Assembly (NCBI GenBank): GCA_033439765.1
Contig: JAULSN010000002.1
Location: 5,456,001-5,520,000, forward strand
From: Lasiosphaeria ovina
Taxonomy: Eukaryota > Ascomycota > Sordariomycetes > Sordariales > Lasiosphaeriaceae
Direction: 5' to 3'
Length of the DNA: 64,000 nucleotides
Within the stretch, counting starts at the first letter, position 1, and each line of letters starts with the position of its first letter. Position numbers and translations under genes: made by a program. The notes below the pieces were generated by a model that saw only the letters and a list, made by a program, of their open reading frames with translations, was not told the origin of the DNA and searched no databases. Positions 19,985-31,190 of this stretch are shown piece after piece.

Positions 19985-21170
19985 ATGAGTTCTACCAACC
20001 TTTCAAGCCAGGGCAATGGCTCTTCGGAGCTTACCATGACCGTTCTTGGGTGCGGTAAGTAGAATTGTTGCCCGCATTAAATAGAGGGAAAAGAAAGAAG
20101 AAGAAGAAGAAAAAGAAAAAGAAAAAGAAAAAGAAAAAGAAAAGGAAACCGAGGCAACGCCGTGCTGCATGTCTCTGCTCATCATATTAACCGCTCTCTA
20201 ATTAGGCACAATGGGCATAGCCATCCTGTCGGGCATCCTGGCATCGCTGCACGACATGCAGGGCCGTGTAGTACTGGCGCCGCCGTCGTCAGGCACATCA
20301 ACGCCGCAGGTGCCCGAGGAGGTGCCAGCGCGGCTGCCGTCGCGGTTCATCGCGTGCGTGCGGCGGCCCGAGAGCGCCAAGAAGGTCAAGTCGGCGCTGC
20401 GCGAGCACCTAGGCGCCGTGTGCATCGTGCAGAACGACAACGTGGCCGCCGTGCAGCAGGCTGAGGTCGTGCTGCTGGCCTGCAAGCCCTACATGGTCAA
20501 GGACGTGCTGGGCGAGCCCGGCATGGTCGCCGCCCTGTCGGGCAAGCTGCTCATCAGCATCCTGGCCGGCGTCGGCGAGGCCCAGCTCGAGCAGACCCTC
20601 TATCCCGACGGCGGCAGCGACTCTGATGCCACTGCTGCGACGACGACCAGGTGTCGCATCGTGCGCGCCATGCCCAACACGGCGTCGCTGATCCGCGAGT
20701 CAATGACCGTCATCAACACGTCGAGCCCGCCGCTGCCGCAGGAGACGAGCGACCTAGTGACGTGGATCTTCCGGCGCATCGGCGAGGTGGTGTACCTGCC
20801 GCCGGCCAACATGGACGCGTGCACGGCGCTGTGCGGGTCGGGCCCGGCCTTCTTCGCTCTGATGCTCGAGGCGGCCATCGACGGCGCCGTGGCCATGGGC
20901 TTGCCGCGCGCCGAGGCCCAGCGCATGGCCGCCCAGACCATGCGCGGCACCGCCGGCCTGGTCCTCAACGGCGACCACCCCGCCCTGCTCCGCGACAAGG
21001 TCAGCACCCCCGGCGGCTGCACCATCGGCGGCCTGCTCGTGCTCGAGGAGGGCCGGGTCCGCGGCACCGTCGCCCGCGCCGTCCGCGAGGCCACCGTCGT
21101 CGCGAGCCAGCTCGGCAAGGGCGTCCAGGGCGTCAACGGCACGAGGTTCTCGAGCAGCCAGCTGGACTAG
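19985..21170 (+). CDS. PRO3: Pyrroline-5-carboxylate reductase
   Basis: The enzyme catalyses the last step of proline synthesis, reducing pyrroline-5-carboxylate with NAD(P)H in the cytosol. Exons are 19985-20054 and 20206-21170 (344 aa). The intron (151 nt, gtaagt...attag, tattaac branch) splits the dinucleotide-binding glycine motif: joining gives TVLGCGTMGIAILSG, the expected N-terminal Rossmann loop. Other family marks are VRAMPNTASLIRES, the catalytic-domain signature region ALCGSGPAFFALMLEA, and the C-terminal LRDKVSTPGGCTIGGL. A 66-nt purine-only run lies in the intron. The first exon also encodes a short S/N/Q-rich leader of about 18 residues. Upstream CTK3 is divergent and downstream HAT1 is convergent. 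Confidence 0.95.
20083..20148 (+). repeat. Polypurine GAA/GAAAAA tract in intron 1 of P5C reductase
   Basis: Every base from 20083 to 20148 is A or G, arranged as GAA then repeated GAAAAA units. It lies wholly inside the 151-nt intron between donor and branch site. Confidence 0.85.
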
Positions 21171-21797
21171 ACTAGACAGAAAGGTCTGGCGGGACGTGGT
21201 AGGTGGTTACGGGGGGTTTTATAGACAGGCAGATATTTGACCAGGCGCGGAGTTATTACGAGGTAGCTTTCCATCCATCTTATTTAGACAGGGCGATTAA
21301 GCGCGCTCTTAGAGACCAGACCAGACCAGATCTTCACAGGAGAAGGCACTGAGGCGCGCGGGCAATTCGGCCGAATACTCCGTGTCATACTCATGGCGGT
21401 TTTCAAGGGCGTTTAGGTCCCTTTCTAGTCGTACAATACCTACAAAAAATCTACACACCCCTATAAAGAACCAAACAACAAGACCCCCCCCCCCGCCGTA
21501 AGACACTAAAAAAGATCAATGCTCATTTCCCACCCGCTTGTCCATGCTCCATCTCCAAGCCAGACAGGCTCATATAGGTATTAGCGCAAACAAACCAAAG
21601 GTAGCAATGGACACGATGTCCATGGCGGCCGTTTACTTCCTCATGTATGGAGACCATGCGGACTCCTACTTTCGCTCTGGCTCAGACCCAAGTCGTACAA
21701 CAAGCTGGCTGCAACAAGTCCAGGCTGTCCATACCCGTGCTACATTCCCACGCTCACGCCCATGCCCATGCCCCCGTCCATGCTCGTGTCCAAATTA
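21171..21797. other. Convergent 3' region between P5C reductase and HAT1
   Basis: The 627 bp contain both 3' untranslated regions. A run of eleven C occurs at about 21484-21494, and CCATG-type repeats (cccatgcccatgc) near 21765. No gene was recognised. Confidence 0.6.
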
Positions 21798-23317
21798 CTA
21801 CTCGTCGTCGACCCTGGCCTTCTTATTCGACGTAAAGATAGCGTCGTCCAACCCTATTTTCCGTTTCCCATTGGAGGCTGCCGAAGCCTCCGGCTGGGCC
21901 TCGGCCTTGGCCACCAGCCGCGCAAAGTCGAACTCGACGCCCGAGACGGTCTCGTTGAGCTTCTCGATGCGCTCGGGGACCTCGATCTGGCCGAGCTCGT
22001 CCTTGTTGTGGATGTACAGGCGCTTTTTGACCATCAGCCTCCACAGCTTGTATGTGTGCTCGTCCTGCTTCGTCGCCCGGGCTGTCGACTTCTCGGGGAG
22101 GATCCCCGGCCGCACAGCGTCGGACAGCTTCGACATGAGGTGCATCTCCAAGACCCGGTAGAACTGCCGCGGCGCGATCTTGTACTTCCTCCGCACTGCC
22201 TCCGAAGCGGCCTTGTCGACAATGTTGGCTGGTGCGGGGCCGTTTTTGGGGACGACAATGCTGGTGTTGATCTGCAGCGCGCTGAACTCTGGGGCCTGTC
22301 GCAGGAAGCGAAGATCCGCGACATCCCGCATGTCGTCAAAAGCCTCGTTTGGATCCTCCACAGTGATTTCAAGTGTCTGGGGGTGCTTGAGATACTCTTG
22401 GTAGATGATGCTGTAGAGCTGCGGCCCCAGGCCCTTGTGCTGGAAGGGCGGGATGACGAGAAACTGGGAGATGCGGGTCCGGCAAGGGAGCTGCAGCAGA
22501 TCAAAGTCGTCCTTGCCCAGAGCCAACTCTTCCACAGCTTTGTGCTGAGGCACGTCCTTCTCGGACGGAGACGCAGGAGGCGTGAGCGGCCGGAACAAGA
22601 AGAAGCGGTATACAGTGCTGTAGCCGGCAAACACATAAGAGAATGCGCCGGGCTTGCCAACTACCGGGGCCTTTTGGTAGAGGAAAAACACCGTCCATCG
22701 ATCGGCATCTGGGTCATCAACGTCGATATCCGTACCGCCTTCAATGAAAAGGGGCACAAAAATCTGGATACGCGTGACAAGCTGCTTTACGGCCGGATCG
22801 GCAAGATTAGATTTCCAGACCTCATACGTCGCAGCCCCACTGGCAAACGTCGTCACCAGCTCGCCCGGGGGAGTCCAGTTGTCGCGGAGCCCCTTGACTG
22901 CCGTATAAAAGTCGCGTTGTTTCTGAAAGGCCACCTCGGGGAGGAAGTCGCGCAGGGCATCCTCAATATCGGCCGCCTCCGTCTCACCTATCGCCTTGAA
23001 CTTCTTGCTGTATGAGATGGCAAGGTTGGGCCGCATATCGTTCGCGCCGTAGCGGAGGTCAATCTTGAGGTTCTGGTAGCCGAAGATGGTTTCGTCATCG
23101 CCAAAGACTGGGTATGTAAACCTGGGATTAAAAGTGGCGATAGTCTTGAGCCCGCTCACGTCGCCGGTCGCGGGGGCGACTAGCGATATCGAGAGCGCCA
23201 CGTTGGCGTTTGCCGTCCCTGCTTTAGTTAGTGACAAGGTCTTGATCCAGTGCTGAAACCCCTAAAATAAAAAGCAGTAATTTAATTGAGGGCTTTCTCA
23301 CAAGCGTCAGCAGACAT
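21798..23317 (-). CDS. HAT1: Histone acetyltransferase type B catalytic subunit
   Basis: Hat1 acetylates newly made histone H4 (K5/K12) before nuclear import and deposition. The model has a 16-nt first exon (23317-23302), an 83-nt intron (gtgaga...ctaactaaagcag) and exon 2 at 23218-21798, giving 478 residues. Joining yields MSADAWTANANVALSISLVA, which matches the usual short Hat1 start. No ATG start lies in the open frame of exon 2 itself upstream of family-like sequence, which is why the tiny exon is needed. The GNAT core is visible: FPVF-type sheet (RFTYPVFGDDETIFGYQNLK), acetyl-CoA loop QFLVIPPFQHKGLGPQLYS, and the downstream helix with EVSD-like ITVEDPNEAFDDMRD. The C-terminal tail is basic (KRKIGLDDAIFTSNKKARVD), consistent with nuclear transport. 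Confidence 0.94.
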
Positions 23318-24182
23318 GGCGAACACTCTAGAGCAGGCGTAAGCTCAGCGGCGAGCGCGATATCTGAAGATGCTGAAGTGGACTTGGGTACTCGTTCGCG
23401 ACCAGTTTTAAAACGACTGAAAATCGAAATAGCCCCGCGATTAATGTTGCGGGTTGGAACTCGAGGGACGACAAATTGGCGGCATACAAGAGTTTGCGGC
23501 GACTAGGTTGCCGGAAAATAGGTGGGCTATTCGCAGGCAGATGCAAGTGTTGCTGAAGGGCGTTTTGTACTGTCCAGAATACTTTTGCGGTTTGGTGTAC
23601 TAACTCAAAAGTCCCGTTCCAGTCGCGGTCGCGATCGCGTTTCTTAATTGAAAAAGCTTGGGCCCTTTTGCATCCACGCCGCGGGGTGCTTTGTTGCCAC
23701 CTGAGGACGTTTGATCCACTCTTCAATGGGCTCCCGAAGGCTGCGATGGTTTGGACGCCCAGGTGTAACCCAGCACAACGATCTAATGCGCTAGCCTCAG
23801 AGGGCTAGCGGGGCCACGTCCCCTGACCGCGAAGCAAGGGGCTCCGGCTCCAGCCAACACGGGCACGCACGTCGCCCAGTGCCATTGACGTTAAGTGCCA
23901 AACAGAACACCAAGTCGTTTGCAGGCTTGGCAATCTGGGGCAGATGGATGGGTTCTCCAGGTCTAGGAGCTCCAATTGATCTCAACGCAGGGTCTCACCA
24001 GGGATACGGAGGGCATTTCCCGAGTCCACTTTGTGCTGCAGCAGCGGTCGAGCTGTCATTCTTATCTACCGGCTGCCTGTGTAGGTGCGCCAATGAGTCG
24101 TCAATCTTGAAGCCGCTCCTCTACACATCTGTGGCATCGCCATCGCCATCGCCATTCCCATCGCCTTCAACAACCTCACGCG
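23318..24182. promoter_or_regulatory. Divergent promoter region between HAT1 and the ZIP transporter
   Basis: This 865-bp head-to-head region should hold both promoters. It includes a perfect 8-bp hairpin (CGCTAGCC at 23789-23796 with GGCTAGCG at 23803-23810) and a short ATCGCC hexamer repeat just upstream of the transporter start (about 24136-24153). No gene is convincing in any frame. Confidence 0.5.
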
Positions 24183-25629
24183 ATGGGCGGGTTACTTCTT
24201 CTTCTGGCTCTCTGTGTATGTTCGCTCCTGGCTGCCTCTAAAGCCCACCTAGCGCTCACTCTCCTCCGGCTCTTCTTTTGGCGATGCAGCTAACATGTCG
24301 CTTCGAACAGGTGGTCATGGCCCTGGCGTACGTCGAAATTCGACCTCTCTCCTTTTGTCGTCGTGCGCGAGCTGATTAGACGACGTGACAGTTCTTTCTT
24401 GGCCGGGGCTCTGCCACTTTCCATGACCCTCAGTCAGTCCCAACTACGACTAATCTCTAGCATCGGCATCGGCATTCTTGTCGGCACATCGCTTATCGTA
24501 ATTATACCCGAGGGCATTGAAGCCATTGCGACGACAGGGATTGGGGCGCATTCACATTCGCACGATGCCCGGCATCTGGGAGGGCAGAGGGGCCTGGGCA
24601 TTCACTGGGAGTCCGGAGCGCATGTCCTGAACGGCGGCGATAAGGCAGTCAAGCTCAGGAGATGGGAGTCCTCGGGCGCAAACACTTTCGACAGGGTGTC
24701 CAGGGATCTCCAGTCCGGCGGGCCGAAAATAAGGGCAGAAGAACAACACCAAGATCATGACGACGAGGACCGCCCCAAATTTCCGGTTGTCGAGGATGAC
24801 CACGGCCCGCCTCACATGCCTACGTTCTACATTGGATTCTCCTTGATGCTGGGATTTGTGCTCATGTTTTTGATCGACAGGTTGCCTCGCCATGCGACTG
24901 AGACATTCCAAGCAGTGCCCACAACTAGACACATCAGCCTCGACGATCTGGCTGCGTCCAGCGTCTCTGGGGAGGAAGAAGCTGAGGGATTCCTAGGCTC
25001 GCTCGCCCCGTCACCAAAGCAAACCCGCAGTCTTGCAACGACAACAGGCCTCGTGATCCATGCGGCAGCAGACGGGATCGCGATGGGCGCATCAGCCACC
25101 ACGTCCGATATGAAGCTCGGGCTCATCATCTTTGTTGCTATCATGGCACACAAGGCTCCGGCCGCCTTCGGCTTGACCTCGGTCCTGTTAAAGCAAGGTC
25201 TCTCAAAACGGGCCGCCAGAGGCCATCTCATTGTCTTCAGTCTCGCAGCCCCGGTTGGAGCGCTGTTGACATACCTCATCATATCCTTGATCGGGGGTGA
25301 CCACATGCAGGGTGAGGCGGGACAGTGGTGGACCGGCATGCTGCTGCTCTTCTCCGCCGGCACCTTCCTGTAAGAAATTACATCCGTCTTCTTTTCCGCT
25401 ACACGCCTGCCTGCAACTCTACTGACTCTTCTCCCTCAGATATGTGGCCATGCACGCCATGCAGGAAGAAAACCACTCTTCGAGTCATGAGCACCACTCC
25501 AGCGTAAATGGGCTGGACGGCACCAATGTCGTGCAGCGAAAGCAAGTCAAGCCGCAGATGCGAGATACGCTTGCCACTGTAGGGGGGATGTTGCTCCCGC
25601 TCCTCACGCAATTCGGCCATCATCACTGA
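24183..25629 (+). CDS. ZIP-family metal transporter (ZIP9/ATX2 type)
   Basis: ZIP9/Atx2 proteins move Zn2+ or Mn2+ into the cytosol, usually from the Golgi/secretory pathway. I infer four exons: 24183-24215, 24311-24327 (17 nt), 24392-25369 and 25440-25629, for 405 residues. Introns are 95, 64 and 70 nt with gtatgt, gtacgt and gtaaga donors. Joining the small exons gives a first membrane helix MGGLLLLLALCVVMALASFL running straight into AGALPLSMTLS, the expected family start. Membrane helices follow at IGIGILVGTSLIVIIPEGIE and YIGFSLMLGFVLMFLID. A His-rich loop (HSHSHDARH) and a second acidic/His loop lie between. The metal-site helix carries IHAAADGIAMGA and the next helix AIMAHKAPAAFGL, with the H/D/E pattern of ZIP helices IV and V. 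The protein ends with three histidines after PLLTQFG. The specific metal cannot be told from sequence. Confidence 0.9.
24311..24327 (+). other. 17-nt microexon of the ZIP transporter gene
   Basis: The 17 bases lie between a gctaac...cgaacag acceptor and a gtacgt donor. They encode VVMALA across the two junctions and restore a continuous hydrophobic first helix. Without it the flanking exons are out of frame. Confidence 0.85.
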
Positions 25630-28600
25630 TGTCTCGCCGTGTATTGGATTGCAATGTTAGGCGTTTGGAATTAGACCTAATCTGTTGGGCACATCGCTGT
25701 ATTCTCCCTCCAATTTCTTTTTTTATTGTTCTTTTAAAGTAGCGGCATGAAAAGGACAGGAGTTGGGGAGGGCTCTTATTACTTGTATTTGCTATTACGT
25801 ACCCGTCCAGACTTGTATTACATATGCGAACATGTCTCTGGACCTACAGTGGTGTAGTGGATTGACATGAACGGAAACCGGCCCAGTCTCCATCGGGCCG
25901 ACCGAATGACGCCACAGGTTTAGGTATGTTGGGAAATCCCGAGCGTTTTCTATCTTTTTTTCTCGCTCCCTCTTGAAGCTGAAGGCGCCACCATACTATT
26001 GCTGTAGCTGCTAGTTCGCTGCTGCTTTTAGTCCTTGCAACGCCGATATTGCTGCGCCTACTGCCGGACCGGTTGAAGTTAAAAATGGACTTGTTCCATG
26101 GAGAGCGGCGGGAAGGCACATCACTAATAAAAAGAAAACGAGCCTATGAAATAGTTCCAAGCAGGTGTTTCAGACCTCCACCGAGTGAGCCGCAACGGAG
26201 GATTTTAGTCAAATATCCACATGTTTCAATCGAGGGGCTAGGTTTGACATTTATTGCTACGTAGCTTGCTTGCAGGGAGAAAACTGGACAGTTGGAAACG
26301 GGTCTGGGCCTTTTTGGTCCTTCCATTGCTACGCCTCAGCTCAACCTCTACGAAGGAGTCGTTTGCAAAGGGCGGCGCCGCCGCCCCAGCCGTGAATCAC
26401 TTCGCAGCAATGCCAACCTAGGAAAGGTAGTCTTGGCCAGGCCAGACCAGCTCCAGCTCATGTGTTGGTCAGACAGAGCAGATGAGAGAAGGGCGGCCAA
26501 GACCACACACTGCTAAGGGGGGCGTCAAGCAAGCAGTAAGAGTGCAGCGAACCGAGGATCAAGATCAAGCGAGAGACACGGCAATTAATCAGCACCCGAC
26601 GTAAGCGGGAGGGAGGACTGCCCTGACTTGGCGATGATGTTCTCACGAGATATCGAGGTTTTTTTCCCCCATTCTCTAGCTGCATCATGAAAAAAGGGGA
26701 TGGGAGGGCCCAGGCTTCGAGGAGGCTCCGATCCTAGATGACCGGCCTAGTGTCCCCTGCGGCTGGCCCATGCTGCACTTAACTTGGAAAAATCTGGTAA
26801 ATCAATGTTTCGGGCATGAAGAGCGAGAAATTTGGACCGTCAAGCGCACAATTTGAGGGCCGCGCCGTGTCCTTCATGCGGCGATGGATCAGGTTGGGAA
26901 ATCACAAAAGTCTCGGCCGGCGGCACAGCGCTTCGGGTGCCTGAAGACGCCTCGAGCCCGCCTGCTTGCTTTCGCTGCACGCCGCCGCCGAACATGGAAC
27001 CCTCGACGCACCACCTCTGGGGCTAGCTGCTGCCGTCCTTCTTCCAGGTTTCCACCCATTCCATCTGACATGCAGACGCAGACGCAGACGCTTCGTTCAG
27101 TTTGGTGGTTGTTTCTGAGACAGTTTCCGAGCCCACACACCACACCCCACAAGAACTGCTCAAAAGTACCAACAGAACGGAAGAATGCTGCCTTTGTCTT
27201 GATCCCCCATGTCGGATGTCCCAACTTCAATCAACATGGAGGCGTGTCCCGAGCTATAGTTGGTGGCTAGTGGGTGCGGCACCAGGCTGGGCAATGGGCA
27301 CTGGCAATGGGTCTCGCGAGGGCATAACCCGGTGATCAGAGTTGAGATGAACTCTCACATCTGTGGGTTGCAGCACTGAGCTGCACGCCTGGGCAGCAGC
27401 GGGACAGCGACGAGGCTATGGCGCTGGGTCTCAGCGCCGCACTATCCACGGCCCACGGTCCTGAGGTGCAGACGTACATACACCTACGTCCTACCTACGT
27501 AAAGTACCTCATCATGCTCCTGTGTGAGTGTAGGTATGTACATGCTGTATGTATGTATGTACATACATACGCCGGCGCTCATTGAGTGGCTGGAACAGGC
27601 CACTCAAGAAATGGCTGGATGGCAAGTCTCTATTCGATCAGCGCTCTGGATGCCCAACTGGACAGCAAAGGCACGTCTTAGAATCGGCATATGCGAAATT
27701 GCTGCCAGCGAAGCGTCGATAGCTTCAACCGCCTCCCGCGGCTCTCGCCCATTGCGAAACAGGTCCAAAAGAGGTTTGAAGGCCGTTGTGATCCGAGATC
27801 GTGGCTCCATTTGGCGTTGCTTTTGGCGATGCCGCTACGGAGCACCTTCGGTTACCTTGTCCGCCATTGCGCAAGGGTGCGGGTCGAGGGCTGGGGGGGC
27901 CATGGCGATTGGACGGCGACCCCTTTCTACCCACCCCAGCGCGAGCTTCCCACGTGATTTAGGGCCCATTCCAGCGGATGTACCATTGTACCGCCCCTGT
28001 TTGGGGATCCCCAGGACCGCAGCTTCCGTCTCCTCATTCGACCCAATTCTGGCATCCCAGAAGGGCCCTCCCGCCTCGTATTTCATGGAACGTTAGCCCG
28101 TCCTTCAGCGCTGCTCAGCGCCCTCCTCCCGCCCTCATCAGCCCTCGATATCTTGCTCGGAAATAATCCACCCTTGAGACCAACTCTTTCTCCCTCTCTC
28201 CCTTGCGAGCGCTATAGTCCGTTGTCGATTTATGTGTTTTTCGGCGTCTGGCGTTGCAGTGTGTATGGACGAAGCCCAAAGTGTTCGCACGCCTGATCGA
28301 TCACTGTGATCGCTGTGTATAATCGCCCCCCGCCCGCGCTCGACCTCGCCCTTGTCCTCTCCTTCGCCCCTCCCTGCGGAACCCGTGCCTTTCGATGTCT
28401 CGTTAGCCAACATCCGCAATCCACTTACTACCCACCCGGGACCCTTGATCCCGCCATAACCCCGGGTTTCTCTTCTGCCCTCTTAGATCCCCCAGACGCA
28501 GCAGTGGGCATTGGTTTGGTCGCTCTCCATATCGTCTGTCATCTTGACGAGGCCCTGCTTTTGGTTTGCGAGCAGCTGCGGGCTCGAGCGCACGTGGATT

Positions 28601-28957
28601 TGAAGTTGGCCGACTCGAATGGTCTTCGGCCCAGCATCTAACCTCCTTTCCAACACCCGCCAACGCCATCCCGGCATTGCTACGACTCGCATCCCGACGA
28701 CATCCCCTCGGCGAACTCGTGCCCTCCCGCGACGACGTCGATGAGATACCGTACACGATCGCTTCTGTTCTGCTTGGACCTCGTCTGATCCGCTACTGTT
28801 CGGCGCTCCTCGACCTTTGTCCTTTGTGTTCTAGCCTTGGACCACACCTGTTGGACAAACCAAGACTCGTCCAGAACGCTCTTCCAGTCTACAAGCCGAT
28901 TACGCCGCCAGATTGCTAGCAGGCAGCCTTGAGTCTCTGTGTGGTTGGACTTGCAAG
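25630..28957. other. 3.3-kb stretch without a recognised gene; probable long 5' leader at right end
   Basis: All open frames here are short and unlike known proteins. The left part holds the ZIP gene 3' end. The right part, about 28000-28957, is C/T-rich and merges into the F-box gene start, which suggests a long untranslated leader or promoter typical of fungal regulatory genes. A perfect 20-bp palindrome of alternating GTAT/ACAT lies at 27551-27570. Non-coding RNA cannot be excluded. Confidence 0.5.
27551..27570. repeat. Perfect 20-bp palindrome
   Basis: The left half gtatgtatgt is followed immediately by its exact reverse complement acatacatac. The flanks also contain TATG and TACG/CTACGT repeats, so it may have arisen from a simple repeat. 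Confidence 0.9.
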
Positions 28958-31190
28958 ATGGCGGGATATTCCAGACCGCTCAGCTTTTCCGAAAGGCGAG
29001 GGAGTGTGTTCAGCGACGAACTGTCTCTCAACACCCATTCAGTCAAAATGTCGCAACAGCGTCCTCGGGGACCTCCCACCCCGAGCATGAGCACGCCGGC
29101 AGCCGATTTTGACCAGCAGCTCACTGGCTCCCCACCGCCGCCACCAACGCCAGCGGCATCGCCAGGACCGTCGCACTCACGGCCCAACTGGAGCAGCGCC
29201 GAAGAAAGCGAGGAGGTGTATTTATCCGAGCTTCGACAGCACTTCGCCAAGTGCAGTAGCCCGCAGAGAACGCGCCTTCTTGCTGACTTGCTAAACCTCT
29301 GCACTAGCCAGCAACTCAGCTTTGTGCATCAATTTGTCAGCCCGCTACTGAAAAAGGATCCCTTTACCAGCCTCCCAGATGAACTCTGCCTTAGAGTAAG
29401 ACCCTTTTCTCTCTGGTCTAGTTGTTAACCGAGAACTTGATATTGACAATTCCTTAGATTCTGTCGTTCATCGACGACCCAAAAGTGTTGGCGCGGGCAT
29501 CCCAGGTTTCCCGGAGGTGGCGCGATCTTCTCAGCGATGACATGACTTGGAAAAATCTGTGCGTAAAACACGACTATCAGCGGAGGCTGTCTGAGGTCCA
29601 CCCGTCAATGCAACTACCCCCAGTCATCAGACCAGACATATTCCCAATCAGCCACCAAGATGGCGCCCCCACAAGTCACAGCTATCCGGGAGCGATTCCG
29701 CAGTTGCCGTCGATTACACCGGGGTCTCTGAGCCTCGATGGGAGCTCAAGCGCAATTACGACTTCTCGACCCAAGGTCAAGTCATACAAGTCGCACTTCA
29801 AGCAGAGATATCTCGTCGATGCTGCCTGGCGGACCGGCGGTCACAATATCACGAGGAACATCACTCAGGACGGTGGCGTTGTGACTAGCCTGCATCTCAC
29901 TTCCAAGTACATCATTGTGGCTCTTGACAACGCCAAGATCCATGTATTTGATACTGAAGGAAATGCGCAACGGACTCTCCAGGGCCACGTTATGGGTGTG
30001 TGGGCGATGGTGCCTTGGGAAGATATTCTGGTTAGCGGCGGTTGCGATCGCGATGTCCGAGTCTGGGATTTGAAGACAGGGTAAGTTCGCGGAAGACTTC
30101 GTCTCCCCAGCCGCCACTGACAAATGTAGGGCTTGTCTTCACACTTTGCGGGGGCACACCTCAACCGTCCGCTGCCTCAAGATGTCAGACGCCAATACAG
30201 CGATATCTGGGTCTAGGGACACGACTCTGCGGGTATGGGACATCCGAACAGGGCTGTGCAAGAACGTCCTCGTGGGCCATCAGGCGAGTGTCCGCTGCCT
30301 TGAAATTAAGGGCGACATCGTTGTCTCTGGCAGTTACGATACCACGGCCAAGGTTTGGAGCATATCCGAAGGCCGCTGCCTTCACACCCTTCAGGGACAC
30401 TACAGCCAGATTTACGCAATCGCCTTTGACGGCTACAGAGTAGCCACCGGCAGCCTTGATACGAGTGTCAGGATTTGGAATGCCGCTACTGGGTAGGTTT
30501 CCTATTTTCTAGGTGATCGTGTTTTGTGAGCAACCCGCTGACAATCTCGATGCAGTGAATGCCAGGCGGTTCTCCAGGGCCATACGTCACTCGTCGGGCA
30601 ACTTCAAATGCGTGGTGGTACGCTCGTCACTGGAGGTAGCGATGGGTCGGTTAGAGTCTGGTCATTAGAGAGGTTTTGCCCTATTCACCGCCTCGCTGCG
30701 CACGACAACAGTGTCACCAGCCTGCAGTTTGACGACACGCGAGTTGTCAGCGGTGGGAGCGATGGACGAGTCAAAGTCTGGGATCTCAAGACTGGTCACC
30801 TTGTTCGCGAACTCATAACCCAAGGGGAAGCAGTATGGCGCGTTGCCTTTGAGGAGGAAAAGTGTGTCGCCATGGCGCTGAAGAACAGCAGAACGGTTAT
30901 GGAGGTAAGCAAACCCAGCCACCTCAATTCCGCATCAGCTCGCTAACAAATGTGTTTAGGTCTGGTCTTTCTCTCCTCCCGATGAGGTGCTTTATGAACG
31001 GCCCTTTTCATTACCTCAAAGGGCATTAGACGCGCCGGTTCCTGAAAGGCCGCTGAGTGCCTTCTCTCTCGACTACGGCAAGTCCGGGAGCGTTATGCAG
31101 GACGTAGAGATGCTCGATGCCGGTCCGTCCACTGCTCCTCTACAGCAATCCAGTACTCACTTCTTCAACGATGACGATGAGAACCTGTGA
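28958..31190 (+). CDS. F-box/WD40 protein, CDC4/FBXW7 class SCF substrate receptor
   Basis: Such proteins recruit phosphorylated substrates to the SCF ubiquitin ligase; Cdc4/FBXW7 targets cell-cycle regulators. Five exons join in frame: 28958-29395, 29458-30080, 30130-30492, 30556-30904 and 30960-31190, for 667 residues. The introns are short (62, 49, 63 and 55 nt). The F-box (SLPDELCLRILSFIDDPKVL then WRDLLSDDMTWKNLC) follows a P-rich N terminus and is split by intron 1. At least seven WD repeats follow, each carrying GH...D...WD marks. The block RGHTSTVRCLKM, GSRDTTLRVWDI and LQGHYSQIYAIAFDG with GSLDTSVRIW resembles FBXW7 repeats closely. The C terminus ends FFNDDDENL. I chose the ATG at 28958 (A at -3); the frame extends upstream only through non-ATG codons. 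MET30/SCON-2-type receptors are the main alternative, but the repeat sequence favours the CDC4 class. Confidence 0.9.
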
